A stretch of 64,000 nucleotides of DNA from an uncultured Collinsella sp. (GCA_900543515.1 UQRW01000003.1:1-64000), one strand, 5' to 3'. Positions 1 to 9,162 are shown, counted from the first letter of the stretch. A program made the numbers and translations. Notes: generated by a model not told the origin, from the letters alone.

Positions 1-105
1 CAAGGCATAGACCTTCTGGTCATGCCTTGCCTTTTGAATGACAAATTGTCGCTCTGGGCGGCGCGCAGCGTCGAGCAGTTACGGCGTTTGGTAAAACGCC
101 GTAAC
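1..105. repeat. Two-hairpin intergenic element, copy A
   Basis: First of three related elements (others at 6015-6119 and 12451-12550). It has an outer hairpin (arms caaggcat/atgccttg around an inner gacc-ttct-ggtc stem, 1-29), a short dyad gacaa-a-ttgtc (40-50), a conserved linker ending gcagcgtcgag, and a 12-bp perfect hairpin gttacggcgttt/aaacgccgtaac with a GGTA loop (78-105). The last hairpin abuts the prfA stop codon, so it would lie in the 3' UTR of prfA. No T-run follows on either strand, so it is not a standard intrinsic terminator. Confidence 0.8.
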
Positions 106-1173
106 TTAAACGGCCTGTGCCAGCTTCTCGGCTCGCTCGGCGGCGGCGAGCGCCTCGATCACGGTGCCGAGCTGGTCGCCCAGAAGGACGCCGTTGTAGG
201 TGGAGTTGAAACCGATGCGGTGGTCGGTCACGCGGTCCTGGGGCTGGTTGTAGGTGCGAATCTTCTCGGAACGGTTGCCGTGGCCGATCTGGCTCTGGCG
301 CTCGGCACCAAGCTCGGCCTGCTGCTTCTCGAGCTCCATCTCGTACAGACGGGCGCGCAGCATCTGCATGCAGACCTCGCGGTTCTGGATCTGGGAGCGC
401 TGCTCCTGCGACTGCACCACGGTGTTGGTGGGCAGGTGGGTGATACGCACGGCGGAGTAGGTGGTGTTAACGCACTGACCGCCAGGGCCCGAAGCGCAGT
501 AAGTATCGATGCGCAGGTCGGACTGGTTGATCTGGACGTCGATCTCCTCGGCCTCGGGAAGCACGGCAACGGTTGCTGTGGAGGTCTGGATACGGCCCTG
601 AGACTCGGTCTTGGGAACGCGCTGGACACGGTGCACGCCGGACTCGAACTTCATGACGGAATAGACGCGGTCGCCCTCGACCTTGAACTCGATGGACTTA
701 AAGCCGCCGGCCTCGCTGGGGCTGGAATCGAGCACGGTGGTCTTCCAGCCGCGCGACTCGCAAAAGCGCTGGTACATCTTGTACAGGTCGCCGGCAAAGA
801 TGGCCGCCTCGTCGCCACCGGCGGCGGAGCGGATCTCGACGATGGTGTTCTTGTCGTCGTTGGGGTCGCTCGGGATGAGCATGTACTTGATGTCTTCCTC
901 GAGTTGGGGGAGCTTGGCCTCGTTTTCGGAGATGTCCATCTGGAGCATCTCCTTCTCATCGGCATCGGTGGTATCGTGCAGCATTTCCTTGGCGGCCTCG
1001 ATGTCATCGAGTGCGCCGATGTACTCGCGCGAGGCGGCGATGAGGTCGGACTGGTGCGCGTACTCCTTGTTGAGACGCGTGAACTCCTTGATATCGGAGG
1101 CGACGGCCGGGTCGGAAAGCTTCTTCTCGAGCTCCTCGTAGGCCTTGATGATCTTTTCGAGCTTGTCGCGCAT
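106..1173 (-). CDS. prfA: Peptide chain release factor 1
   Basis: A 355-residue class I release factor that reads UAA and UAG stop codons on the ribosome and triggers peptidyl-tRNA hydrolysis. The GGQ motif that enters the peptidyl-transferase centre is present as GPGGQCVNT at about residue 230. The stop-codon recognition loop shows RVPKTESQGR, with PKT at the place of the RF1 PxT motif. Length is normal for RF1. The open frame continues upstream, but the start at 1173 (MRDKLEKIIKAYEEL) matches the family N-terminus and has an aggag-type ribosome binding site. The usual partner prmC is not next to it; the upstream gene is an M20 peptidase after a gap of about 240 bp. The stop codon is followed directly by the element at 1-105. 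Confidence 0.97.
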   Translation of the reverse strand: MRDKLEKIIKAYEELEKKLSDPAVASDIKEFTRLNKEYAHQSDLIAASREYIGALDDIEAAKEMLHDTTDADEKEMLQMDISENEAKLPQLEEDIKYMLIPSDPNDDKNTIVEIRSAAGGDEAAIFAGDLYKMYQRFCESRGWKTTVLDSSPSEAGGFKSIEFKVEGDRVYSVMKFESGVHRVQRVPKTESQGRIQTSTATVAVLPEAEEIDVQINQSDLRIDTYCASGPGGQCVNTTYSAVRITHLPTNTVVQSQEQRSQIQNREVCMQMLRARLYEMELEKQQAELGAERQSQIGHGNRSEKIRTYNQPQDRVTDHRIGFNSTYNGVLLGDQLGTVIEALAAAERAEKLAQAV

Positions 1174-1369
1174 GACGGACTCCTTTATATGCGTGAAGGT
1201 GAAAATCGGCAGAATTGATGGGGCGCGGGGCGCCGCTGCGGGGGTAAGCCCAGCTAGAACATGTCGATCTTCAGATACATGCGCATCCCTTCGCGTATGG
1301 GGTACATAATTGCGGTCTAACCCATATATGATAGCGTGCGCAGGCAAACCTGCATATAACCCGCACGGA

Positions 1370-1402
1370 TTGGTGCAAACAAACCTGACCCCATTGCACC
1401 AA
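1370..1402. repeat. REP-like palindrome (ttggtgcaa family), copy 1
   Basis: Nine-base inverted arms ttggtgcaa (1370-1378) and ttgcaccaa (1394-1402) enclose a cctgacccc core. A second copy is at 5900-5932 with core cctgtcccc. It lies between the M20 peptidase and prfA. Confidence 0.7.
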
Positions 1403-1417
1403 GAGCTTGCTTTTTGG

Positions 1418-2833
1418 CTAGAGCGTTTGGAGTAGAGCGACGAGGAAGCGGATGCCCTGGAGGTAGGCGCGGCGGGTGATGCGCTCGTTGGTGCCGTGGA
1501 CGCCGCGATCACACTCGTCGTCATCAGCCACAAAGGCCGAGAAGCGAATGCACTCAGGGCAAATGTGCTGGTAGTTGGCAGCGTCGGTCGCACCGATCAC
1601 GGTCGAGGGCACAATTGCCACTGGCTCGAATGATCCATTTTCCTCCGTCCCCTTTGGATCACGGAAATAGCGGGCGGCGATGGAGCGAACCGCCTCGAGG
1701 CCGGGACCACCGATGCGCGGGGACGGCGAGGGTTCGGAGCTGCCGGGGCCTAGCTCCACTTCGACACGACCGGCAAGGTCCGCCCCGGCAACCGCCTCAC
1801 GGCAGCGCGCCACAACGTCGGCCACGCTCGTGCCCTCGAGCATGCGGAAGTTGATGTTGGCCCACATATCCTGCGGCATTACGTTGGCGCCGGTGCTGCC
1901 ACCCTCGATCTGCGTGGGTGCGCAGGTGGTCGTCACCAGCGGATAGAGCTTCTTGCTGGCGAGGCAATCGCGGACAATGGCGCCCCCGTTGGCGGCAATT
2001 TCATCCGCCGTGTAGAGCCCCAGCTCGACGAGCTGGGCGGCAAGCAAGTCGGTCACGCGCGTCGGCCACTCGATATCGCAGATTGCGGTGATGGCACGGC
2101 TGAGCACCTCGAGCGACGTGCCGCCGTAGGGGTTAGAAGAATGTCCACCCTCACTCTTCGTCTTGAGCACGATATCGGCATAGCCCTTCTCCGCGAGGTC
2201 GGCGTGCATGAGCCAACCCTCGCCCGCGCTGTACTCGGCATCCGAAACGATGCGGTAGTCGCCCTCGTCGATCAGGAACTCGAGCTCAACACCGCGCTCC
2301 TCGAGCGCTCGGCCGATGGCGCCTGCGCCGTACTGCGTCGTCTCCTCGTCCTGGCCAAAAGCCAGCAGCAGCGTGCGCTCATGCTCCCAACCGTGCGCGA
2401 GCGCATACTCGACAGCCTCGAGAATGCCTGCGACCTGGTCCTTCATGTCGATCGCTCCACGGCCCCAGATGTAGGTGTCGTCCACGTGCCCGCTAAAGGG
2501 GTCGTGCGTCCAGTCGGCCTCGGTACCCGGCACCACGGGAACCACATCCATGTGGCCCATGAGCATAACGGGCTTAAGAGCCAGATCGCTGCCGGCAAGC
2601 GTCACCAACAGCGAGTGATCGATAAGCTCGACCTCGCCCGCCGCAAATACATGCGGCCAGGCCTGCTGCATATAGGCGCGCAGGTCGTCGAAGGGCCGCC
2701 AGTCCACCGCCTCGGCATCCATGCTCGAGATAGTCGGAAACGACAGCACGCGGCCCAAGCGCTCGCACGCGCCTGCCTCGTCTATATCGGCAAAATCGTC
2801 CTCATGCGCAAAGAAGCGCCAAACCTCGGCCAT
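1418..2833 (-). CDS. M20 family metallopeptidase (carboxypeptidase/deacylase type)
   Basis: A 471-residue zinc-dependent exopeptidase or amidohydrolase of the M20 family. Visible metal-site motifs are MGHMDVVPV (first His and catalytic Asp, near residue 93), WGRGAIDMKD (bridging Asp) and FGQDEETTQYGAG (general-base Glu pair). The insert between them fits the dimerisation domain, and a C-terminal His is seen in DRGVHGTNERI. The order and length match the CPG2/PM20D1-like branch; the exact substrate cannot be read. No signal peptide, so cytoplasmic. It lies 72 bp downstream of an amino-acid ABC transporter on the same strand, which suggests it cleaves the imported peptide or acylated amino acid. 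Start chosen from aaagga 5 bp upstream. Confidence 0.88.
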   Translation of the reverse strand: MAEVWRFFAHEDDFADIDEAGACERLGRVLSFPTISSMDAEAVDWRPFDDLRAYMQQAWPHVFAAGEVELIDHSLLVTLAGSDLALKPVMLMGHMDVVPVVPGTEADWTHDPFSGHVDDTYIWGRGAIDMKDQVAGILEAVEYALAHGWEHERTLLLAFGQDEETTQYGAGAIGRALEERGVELEFLIDEGDYRIVSDAEYSAGEGWLMHADLAEKGYADIVLKTKSEGGHSSNPYGGTSLEVLSRAITAICDIEWPTRVTDLLAAQLVELGLYTADEIAANGGAIVRDCLASKKLYPLVTTTCAPTQIEGGSTGANVMPQDMWANINFRMLEGTSVADVVARCREAVAGADLAGRVEVELGPGSSEPSPSPRIGGPGLEAVRSIAARYFRDPKGTEENGSFEPVAIVPSTVIGATDAANYQHICPECIRFSAFVADDDECDRGVHGTNERITRRAYLQGIRFLVALLQTL

Positions 2834-2905
2834 GACATCCTTTCGATTGTGGCGACAAAGGCCGCCCCACGGGAGCGGCCCTGCAACGCAAGAGTTTGCG
2901 GTCGG

Positions 2906-3691
2906 TTATTTGTCCTCCAGATAACGAGAGAGGAACTCGCGCGTGCGCTGGTGCTTGGGGTTGCCGAAGAGCTCGGCCGGCGCGGCGTCCTCGAGCACCA
3001 CGCCCTTGTCCATAAAGACCACGCGGTCGGACACGGTTCGGGCAAAGGCCATCTCGTGCGTGACGACGACCATGGTCATGCCGTCGGCCGCAAGCTTGCG
3101 CATGACCTCGAGCACCTCTCCCACGATCTCGGGGTCGAGTGCGGAGGTCGGCTCGTCGAACAGCATGATCTGCGGATTCATGCACAGGGCGCGCGCGATG
3201 GCCACGCGCTGCTTTTGGCCACCGGATAGGCGGCCCACGGCGGCGTGCGCGAACTTTTCGAGCCCCACGCTCGTCAGATGCTCCATCGCGACCTTCTCGG
3301 CCTCGGCCTTGCTCATCTTTTTGAGCGTGACGGGCGCGAGCGTGCAGTTGTCGAGCACGTCCATGTTGTTGAACAGGTTAAAGCCCTGGAACACCATGCC
3401 GATGTCCTCGCGGAGTTTATTGATATTGCAGCGCTCGGCCGTAAGGTCCTGGCCGTGGAACCAGATGTGGCCCGCGTCCGGGGTCTCGAGCAGGTTGAGA
3501 CAGCGCAGGAAGGTCGACTTGCCCGAGCCCGAGGCGCCGATAATGGTGACGACCTCGCCGGGGTTAACGGACAGGTCGATGCCCTTGAGCACCTCGAGCG
3601 AGCCGAAGCTCTTGCGCAGGCCCTCGACGCGGATGAGCGGCTCTTTAGTTTGTGCGGCGGCCGCAACGCCGGTAGTGGCGGTATCTGCCAT
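2906..3691 (-). CDS. Polar amino-acid ABC transporter ATP-binding protein
   Basis: A 261-residue nucleotide-binding subunit of the GlnQ/HisP type. Walker A is GASGSGKST, the Q-loop region is MVFQGFNLF, the signature is [15 protein letters not shown], Walker B is [12 protein letters not shown], and the switch His is in VVVTHEM. All ATPase residues are canonical. Start at 3691 (MADTATTG) has gaggag upstream; an in-frame extension to 3766 would overlap the permease gene and is not favoured. The first 20 residues are a non-conserved Ala/Thr-rich leader. It is the third gene of a binding protein-permease-ATPase operon, 22 bp after the permease. Confidence 0.94.
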   Translation of the reverse strand: MADTATTGVAAAAQTKEPLIRVEGLRKSFGSLEVLKGIDLSVNPGEVVTIIGASGSGKSTFLRCLNLLETPDAGHIWFHGQDLTAERCNINKLREDIGMVFQGFNLFNNMDVLDNCTLAPVTLKKMSKAEAEKVAMEHLTSVGLEKFAHAAVGRLSGGQKQRVAIARALCMNPQIMLFDEPTSALDPEIVGEVLEVMRKLAADGMTMVVVTHEMAFARTVSDRVVFMDKGVVLEDAAPAELFGNPKHQRTREFLSRYLEDK

Positions 3692-3713
3692 GATGATTCT
3701 CCTCGTCTTGAGC

Positions 3714-4862
3714 CTAGTTGGAGCTGGGCAGCGTTGCCGGGGCCTCGGCGCCGAGTTTTTTGCCAAAGGCTTCGAGCAGGCGGCTCGCCACGAGCGTCAG
3801 GATCAGGTAGACCACGAGCGCCACGCAGTAGACCTCCATCTGGCGGTAGTACACGCCGGCGACGGTGGTGGTGGCGTACATGAGGTCGAACACGCCGATG
3901 ACCGAAAGCACCGACGAATCCTTGATGTTGATGATGAGCTCGTTGGTGAGCGCCGGAATCGCGTTTTTAATGCCCTGGGGGAACACGACCTTGCGCATGG
4001 CCTGCCACTGCGACAGACCCAGCGAGCGCGCCGCCTCGGCCTGGCCGGGATCGATGGACTCGATACCGCCGCGCAGGACCTCCATCATGTAGGCGGTGGA
4101 GTTGAGCGAGATGGTGACGAGGCCGGCGGTGAAGGTGCTCCAGATCTGGTTGGCCTGGGCGGTCTCGAAGCCCATGCCGCGCAAAACGGTGAAGCCCGCG
4201 TAATAGATGAGCAGACCCTGGACCATCATGGGCGTGCCGCGCACGATGGTGGAGTAGACGGTCGCAAAGCCGCGGCCGATACTCTTAAAGAAGCGCACCA
4301 GGTCGTTGTCCACGCGATCGAAGGTCTGAATGCGTAGGAACACAAAGAGCAGCGCCAGGAAAAAGGCGATGACGGTACCGAAGGTCGCAAGTGCGATGGT
4401 GATCTCGATGCCGCGGATAAAGAAGTCGCCGCTCTTGTAGGTCATGTAGACCAGGCTCGACAAAAAGTCGCTGGGGTTGGAGTCCGAGACAATGCTCACC
4501 TGCACCAGGTCGATAAATGACATGACGCAACGGTCGACAAAGAAGATCGCCGCAATAGCAACGACGACGTAGCTGCCCAGGCGCGCGCCGCGGCGGAAAC
4601 GCTCGGATGCGAACGGCGACGTTTCGCGATAGTCGTTCCAATGCATGAGCTTGGTGACCAGCGCCGACGCCGACACGACGAGCCAAGCCCAAAGGATTGC
4701 CCAGAGGCAGTCTTGGAAGATACCGGTGGGGGCCAAGAAGCTCATCGGCGTGGGGTTGCGCTGGCTAAACGCTAGGCCGAGCGCCGCGATAACACTCGTG
4801 CCCAGGTATACATAACGGTGGTCGGCCTTGATGAAGGAGGCCAGACGATTGATGGTTTTCAT
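3714..4862 (-). CDS. Polar amino-acid ABC transporter permease with extended N-terminus
   Basis: A 382-residue HisM/GlnP-type membrane subunit. The C-terminal ~230 residues form the usual permease with the EAA loop ([20 protein letters not shown]) that docks on the ATPase. The first ~140 residues are additional to the usual core of about 220 residues. They contain roughly three hydrophobic segments (residues ~20-40, ~52-70 and ~92-112) and no binding-protein fold. Start MKTINRL has gggagg 6 bp upstream. It begins 9 bp after the substrate-binding protein gene, so the two are co-translated. The function of the N-terminal extension is unknown. Confidence 0.9.
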   Translation of the reverse strand: MKTINRLASFIKADHRYVYLGTSVIAALGLAFSQRNPTPMSFLAPTGIFQDCLWAILWAWLVVSASALVTKLMHWNDYRETSPFASERFRRGARLGSYVVVAIAAIFFVDRCVMSFIDLVQVSIVSDSNPSDFLSSLVYMTYKSGDFFIRGIEITIALATFGTVIAFFLALLFVFLRIQTFDRVDNDLVRFFKSIGRGFATVYSTIVRGTPMMVQGLLIYYAGFTVLRGMGFETAQANQIWSTFTAGLVTISLNSTAYMMEVLRGGIESIDPGQAEAARSLGLSQWQAMRKVVFPQGIKNAIPALTNELIINIKDSSVLSVIGVFDLMYATTTVAGVYYRQMEVYCVALVVYLILTLVASRLLEAFGKKLGAEAPATLPSSN

Positions 4863-4871
4863 GCTGCCTCC

Positions 4872-5798
4872 CTATGCCGGCTGACGATCGAGGCACGCGT
4901 CCCACATTTGGTCGCGTTCCTCTTGGCTGACGCCCTTGAGCGTCTTGTCGATGAGCTTAAGCAGCTTATCCGAGCCCTTGCGGCAGCCGACGTTTGCCGT
5001 GACCTCCTGCTTAAAGCCCTCGCCCTCGGCAAATTGAATCGGCACGATACCCGGGTTTTGGGCCATATAGCCCTTCTCGTTCTCGGTGTTGTAGGTCACG
5101 GCGTCGCACGTGCCCTGCAGCAGATTCGAGAACACCGTGGGGACGGAGTCAACCGGGTTCTTGTGCACAACGCCCGGGATCTCGTCGATGACGGTATCGA
5201 GCATGGTGTCCTTTTGGCCGAGTACCGTGGCACCGCTAAAGTCGCTGAGCTTGGTCGCGTTTTGGTAGGGCGAGCCCTCTTTTACGAACAGGCCAAAGTA
5301 GCCAATGAAGTACGGGTCGGAGAAGCCGACGGACTCTTCGCGCTCGGGCGTGGCGCTCATACCGGCGATGATGAGGTCGATCTGGCCGTTGTTGAGCGAA
5401 TCGATGAGGCCCGAGAAGCTCTGCTTGACGGCAACGGGCTCGCCACCGAGGGCCTTGCAGACGATCTTGGCGATCTGCACGTCGTAGCCATCGGCATAGG
5501 CGCCCTGCACGTTGTCGATGGGGATGGTGAACTCACTGGCTTCGGAAACCTGCCAGTTGTACGGGGCGTAGGCCGCCTCCATACCAATGCGGATCTTGTC
5601 CTTGCCGATCACGGAATCGGACAGGTCGTCGCGACCGCCGCCCGTCGTGGGCTGAACCACCTTGAGCGTGGACGGGCGCTGACAGCCGGCGAGCGCGCCG
5701 GCGACGACGGAAGCGCTCGCAGCGAGAGCGCTACCCAAAAAGATGCGACGGCTGCATACCGGCTGGGTCTGCATGCCGCGCTGTTGCCGAGGTTGCAT
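4872..5798 (-). CDS. Amino-acid ABC transporter substrate-binding lipoprotein
   Basis: A 308-residue extracellular solute-binding protein of family 3. The N-terminus carries a twin-arginine-like SRRIFLGSALAAS stretch and a lipobox LAGC with the acylated Cys at residue 39, so it is probably exported and lipid-anchored. The mature part shows family landmarks: KIRIGMEAAYAPYNW, GYDVQIAKIVCKALG, IDLIIAGMSATPERE and VGFSDPYF. The ligand is probably a polar amino acid, not further resolved. It is the first gene of the operon (ggaag upstream of the start at 5798) with permease and ATPase immediately downstream. Confidence 0.93.
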   Translation of the reverse strand: MQPRQQRGMQTQPVCSRRIFLGSALAASASVVAGALAGCQRPSTLKVVQPTTGGGRDDLSDSVIGKDKIRIGMEAAYAPYNWQVSEASEFTIPIDNVQGAYADGYDVQIAKIVCKALGGEPVAVKQSFSGLIDSLNNGQIDLIIAGMSATPEREESVGFSDPYFIGYFGLFVKEGSPYQNATKLSDFSGATVLGQKDTMLDTVIDEIPGVVHKNPVDSVPTVFSNLLQGTCDAVTYNTENEKGYMAQNPGIVPIQFAEGEGFKQEVTANVGCRKGSDKLLKLIDKTLKGVSQEERDQMWDACLDRQPA

Positions 5799-5899
5799 CT
5801 GGTGCCTTCCCTATTTTGCGTTACTGACAATAAGACAGGATATACGCCCGCAACCAGCAGCGCGGCATGTGCGCGAAAAATTAATAGACACGAGGACGA

Positions 5900-5932
5900 T
5901 TGGCGCAAAGCAACCTGTCCCCCATGCACCAA
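5900..5932. repeat. REP-like palindrome (ttggtgcaa family), copy 2
   Basis: Arms ttggcgca (from 5900) and tgcaccaa (to 5932) around an acctgtcccc core. It matches the copy at 1370-1402 except for one arm mismatch. It lies upstream of the ABC transporter operon. Confidence 0.65.
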
Positions 5933-6014
5933 ACCCTTGACGGAAACGGCGACGCCGATGTTTTGGCAATGCCAGCGAGCGCCGCCCAGAGCGAACAAGT
6001 TGGCATGAAAAAGA

Positions 6015-6119
6015 CAAGGCATAGACCTTCTGGTCATGCCTTGCCTTTTGAATGACAAATTGTCGCTCTGGGTGGCGCGCAGCGTCGACCGGTCCGCCGT
6101 TCGTCAGAACGGCGGAACC
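6015..6119. repeat. Two-hairpin intergenic element, copy B
   Basis: Near-identical to copy A over its first ~75 bp (outer hairpin, gacaa-a-ttgtc dyad, linker). Its end hairpin has a different sequence with the same fold: ccgccgtt/aacggcgg, 6091-6119. As in copy A, that hairpin sits 1-2 bp from the stop codon of the neighbouring minus-strand gene, here the aldose 1-epimerase homologue. Confidence 0.8.
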
Positions 6120-6120
6120 T

Positions 6121-7014
6121 CTAGAGCAAGGTGACGCTAAAGCTACGTTTATCGGTAGCGCCGGGAGCCAAGGTAATGGTGTTGACCTTGTGCTCAAAGA
6201 CGTCATCCTCGGTGTCCATGGTGGTGTGGCCGGTCCAGGGCTCGAGCGCCACAAACGGGGCGTCGTTGGCGGCAGACCACACGCCGATGTACTTAAAGCC
6301 CTCAAAGTCGATCTTGACGCCGTGGCCCGACTTGCGGCCGCACAGCGTGAGCGTGGAGCCCGGGGTATCGGTGAACATGATGGCATCGTTATCGAAGCTG
6401 CGGTGCGTGATGGGCAGCACGTCCGAGTTATCGGGAGCCTTGTAACTGCCCTCGCACGTCATAAGACCGTCGGGCGTGATGATGGGGGCCTCGTTGGTCC
6501 AAGCCTCGGTAAACGCCAGCTCGTAATCCTCGAACGCCTCATCCTCGGCACCGGGGGCGGGCACGTTAAATGCAGGGTGACCGCCCACCGAGAACGGCAG
6601 GTCCACGTCGCCGGTGTTGGTGACGGCAAAGGTCTGGGTAAGCGTGGCATCACCAGTCAGGGCATAGGTCATGTTGAGCTTAAAGTGGAAGGGGAAAGCC
6701 TTGAGCGACTCGGGCGTATCGGTGATCTCGTAGGTGACGGACGAGCCGTCCTCGGAGACCTCGACCAGCTTGTGTTCGACGATGCGCGCGAGTCCGTGGC
6801 GCGGCATCTCGCAGGTGCCGGCCGCAGACGTCGCTGTGTTGTTGCGCAGCGATCCCACGATGGGGAACAGAATGGGCGCGTGTTTGCCCCAAAAGGCCGG
6901 GTCGCCCTGCCACAGATACTCGTTGCCGTCGAGGGCAAGGCTCGTGAGCTGGGCTCCCATGGAATCGATGGCCGCGGTGAGGCCGCCGCGCTTGATGGTG
7001 GTGACGGTGGACAT
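6121..7014 (-). CDS. Aldose 1-epimerase family protein (galactose mutarotase-like)
   Basis: A 297-residue protein of the LacX/galactose-mutarotase-like beta-sandwich family, which interconverts sugar anomers or binds hexose phosphates. Landmarks are GAQLTSLALDGNEYLWQGD near residue 20, FWGKHAPILFPIVG, the His-bearing PRHGLAR, the VGGHPAFNVP segment and the C-terminal ALEPWTGHTT. The motif pattern is that of the GalM-like branch that often acts on unknown sugars. Start at 7014 (MSTVTTIKR) has ggagg 8 bp upstream; an eight-residue extension to 7038 would swallow that site. It is single, with no sugar operon next to it. Confidence 0.88.
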   Translation of the reverse strand: MSTVTTIKRGGLTAAIDSMGAQLTSLALDGNEYLWQGDPAFWGKHAPILFPIVGSLRNNTATSAAGTCEMPRHGLARIVEHKLVEVSEDGSSVTYEITDTPESLKAFPFHFKLNMTYALTGDATLTQTFAVTNTGDVDLPFSVGGHPAFNVPAPGAEDEAFEDYELAFTEAWTNEAPIITPDGLMTCEGSYKAPDNSDVLPITHRSFDNDAIMFTDTPGSTLTLCGRKSGHGVKIDFEGFKYIGVWSAANDAPFVALEPWTGHTTMDTEDDVFEHKVNTITLAPGATDKRSFSVTLL

Positions 7015-7093
7015 GCTACTTCCTCCAAAAGTAAACAACAGTGTCGAGGGCTATTGTGCCACTCTTGGCGGCACGGAGAGGCGGCAGGCGCAG

Positions 7094-7963
7094 TTATTGA
7101 GCGATTGCGTAAAGGTCGAACCCGCCCTGCGGTGTGCTGTCGACCGTATCGGGCGCCTGTGAGTTAAAGCTCACGGGGACCATGCGCTTTGAGGCGCGGA
7201 AGCGCGTGCCATCGGTGGCGACGGGCGGCTCGTCGACCGTGAGCTCGTAGTCGCCGGGCTTGAGTTCGATGCCGTCGCCAGCGGAGTTGACATATTGATA
7301 CTCGTCAATCGCCTGCCCCCTGAGCGTGCGGCCCACGATGTGGATGAGCATCTGACTATCGCCGCGGGCGGTGTCCCATGTCGCACCGTCCTTGACCTCG
7401 ACCGACACATGCACCGAGCGCGTGCGGCTGAGCGATTGCTCGACAGACATCTCGACCTTGGCGGCATCTTTGCGCTGTTGCTCCACATGGCTCCAGACAT
7501 TTCCGATCGCCGAGCAAGCGATGACGCCGGCCATGAAGGCGATGAGGATGGGACCGAGCGGAGAGCGGCGGCCCGCGTCTTCCTCGCGAGCCAGGTCGGG
7601 GCGATGCGTGGGCGCAGGCGCCTGAGCACCCTGCGCGGGCACGTCGAGTATGCTGAAGGATGCCGTGCTGCCGGGGTCGATGTTATGGCGCGGCTGCGGG
7701 GTCTTTGCCGGCGAGATGGACATGTCGGCTGGCTCACCCAGCGTGGCCGTGGCATCGGCCTTAGCCTCGTCGGCCTCGGCTTGGGCCCAAGCCTGCTCAA
7801 AGGTCAGGGGCTCGGCGGCATCGGAGGCGGCGTCAGGCTCGACAGCGGCATCGTTGCCGGTCTCGTCCTCGTCGCTCGACACGTCACGCGGCGCGGGCTC
7901 GTCCCACTCCTCGTCCGGAGCCTCGCCCTCGCTATACCACCATTCAAAGTTATCGATATCCAT
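7094..7963 (-). CDS. Acidic single-pass membrane protein of unknown function
   Basis: A 289-residue protein without a recognised family. Residues 1-~130 are low-complexity and strongly acidic (many Asp/Glu/Ala, starting MDIDNFEWWYSEGE) and probably disordered. One transmembrane helix (PILIAFMAGVIACSAIGNVW) lies around residue 150. The C-terminal ~120 residues look like a small beta-rich domain (HVSVEVKDGATWD, LKPGDYELTVDEPP). The N-in orientation is inferred because the acidic tail precedes a single helix that lacks a signal-peptide n-region. A possible role in sensing or envelope assembly is speculation. Confidence 0.7.
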   Translation of the reverse strand: MDIDNFEWWYSEGEAPDEEWDEPAPRDVSSDEDETGNDAAVEPDAASDAAEPLTFEQAWAQAEADEAKADATATLGEPADMSISPAKTPQPRHNIDPGSTASFSILDVPAQGAQAPAPTHRPDLAREEDAGRRSPLGPILIAFMAGVIACSAIGNVWSHVEQQRKDAAKVEMSVEQSLSRTRSVHVSVEVKDGATWDTARGDSQMLIHIVGRTLRGQAIDEYQYVNSAGDGIELKPGDYELTVDEPPVATDGTRFRASKRMVPVSFNSQAPDTVDSTPQGGFDLYAIAQ

Positions 7964-8117
7964 ACGGGGCGCCCCTTAGGCCTCGCAAATAAACACTCGC
8001 TAGTTTTATACCCCCAGACGACACCGAAGCTCACCCGCGCCGGACACAAAAACCGTCACAACATTCGACGCTTTTCCTCGATTTCGAGATTTTCATCGAA
8101 TGTTGTGATGGTTTGGA

Positions 8118-8145
8118 TGCGACAAAGGGACTGTCTTTTTTACAT
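8118..8145. repeat. REP-like palindrome (gacaaaggga family), degenerate copy
   Basis: gacaaaggga-ctg-tctttttta. The left arm is identical to the perfect copy at 9163-9187, but the right arm is eroded. It lies at the 3' side of the Nudix gene, and on the minus strand the arm becomes part of that gene's tail region. Confidence 0.55.
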
Positions 8146-9087
8146 AGCGAGGACCGTACGGATGGATGGGTCGCTGAGGGCCTCGCGGAGCCAGGGGGCC
8201 AGCTGCTCGGGATGACCCTGCAGGTAGCCGTCGAGCTCGGACGGGGCCACGCGGCGCACCTCCGAGATCTCCTCTTGGTTGATATGCAGCTCGCCCGGCT
8301 CAACATGGGCAAGGTAGACCTCGCACCACTCGCACTCGCAGCGGCCGTCGCCGTGATCCTCGCGGTACACCACGTGTCCGAGGTGCTCGAGCTGATCGGG
8401 CTCGCGCGTAATGCCGAGCTCTTCGTTGATGCGGCGCGCCGCGGCGGCCGCGACGTCTTCCCCGGGGAACGGATGGCCGGCACAGCTATCGGCCAGCACC
8501 CCGCCCCACAGTCGCTTGAGCGGACTGCGGCGACAGAGCAGCAGGCGCGCGTCTTCGCCCCGGCCCTCGACCAAAAGCGTCAGAAATGCTTGATGCAAAA
8601 TGCCCTCGCCGGTATGGGCCTCAATGCGGTCGACGGGGCCAAGCGCCTCGCCGGTCGCGGCATCGACCCCCACAACCTCGGCGCCTGCGCCGCCCTCATC
8701 CCAGCCGGCGCGCAGGATGCGCGCGGCGGCCTCCTCGAGCGCGGCGATGAGCTCCTTGGTGGTGTCGAGCACGCGCTGCAGGTCGTCCCCGCTCGCCTGC
8801 TCAACATGAAAACCGGTGCTTGCAACGACCGGCACGTCAAAGCGCGTGGCCAGCGCCGCTGCGATATCGTGCGCCGGAATCTCGTCTCGATGGCACGGAA
8901 CGGCCAGGATGCTCACCGTCGCCGTACGGCCGGGCTCGGGGCGCGGAATGGCCTGCGCCGTGGCGCCCAGGTGCGCATACTCCGGCGAGCAGGCGTACAC
9001 CGCCATGCCTCGCGGCGTCACCGTCAGCTGGGCCTCGAGCGCAAACTTGCCCTCGCCCACTGCAACCTTTGTCGTGTGCATACCCAT
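8140..9087 (-). CDS. LpdD-like prenyl-flavin chaperone domain fused to IDI-like Nudix domain
   Basis: A 315-residue two-domain protein. Residues ~1-125 resemble LpdD, the small chaperone/subunit of prenyl-FMN-dependent (UbiD-type) decarboxylases: a segment ending HLGATAQAIP, then VPCHRDEIPAHDIAAAL and VVASTGFHVEQ. Residues ~150-315 resemble type 1 isopentenyl-diphosphate isomerase: HQAFLTLLV, LLLCRRSPLKRLWGGV, DSCAGHPFPGED, RRINEELGI and the metal-site pair ECEWCEVY. In E. coli IDI the catalytic Cys is two residues before the His (SVCGHP); here that place is Ala and a Cys sits one residue earlier. The box ends in a Nudix-like EELGI. It may be an isomerase variant or a pyrophosphatase. Start at 9087 (MGMHTTK) fits aggag 5 bp upstream; the frame stays open to 9261. 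Domain names come from motif memory, not a search. Confidence 0.7.
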   Translation of the reverse strand: MGMHTTKVAVGEGKFALEAQLTVTPRGMAVYACSPEYAHLGATAQAIPRPEPGRTATVSILAVPCHRDEIPAHDIAAALATRFDVPVVASTGFHVEQASGDDLQRVLDTTKELIAALEEAAARILRAGWDEGGAGAEVVGVDAATGEALGPVDRIEAHTGEGILHQAFLTLLVEGRGEDARLLLCRRSPLKRLWGGVLADSCAGHPFPGEDVAAAAARRINEELGITREPDQLEHLGHVVYREDHGDGRCECEWCEVYLAHVEPGELHINQEEISEVRRVAPSELDGYLQGHPEQLAPWLREALSDPSIRTVLAM

Positions 9088-9162
9088 GGGATCTCCTGTC
9101 GCCCGCAATGTACCCGAGACCATCTTCACCTGTATTGCGACTATACAAGCAAGGTCCCGACC

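Noticed and set aside
22..1218. Long plus-strand reading frame opposite prfA
   Set aside because: It is the antisense shadow of prfA, caused by high GC. The same holds for many long frames opposite M20, tex, kup, the ABC exporter genes and the sulfatase.
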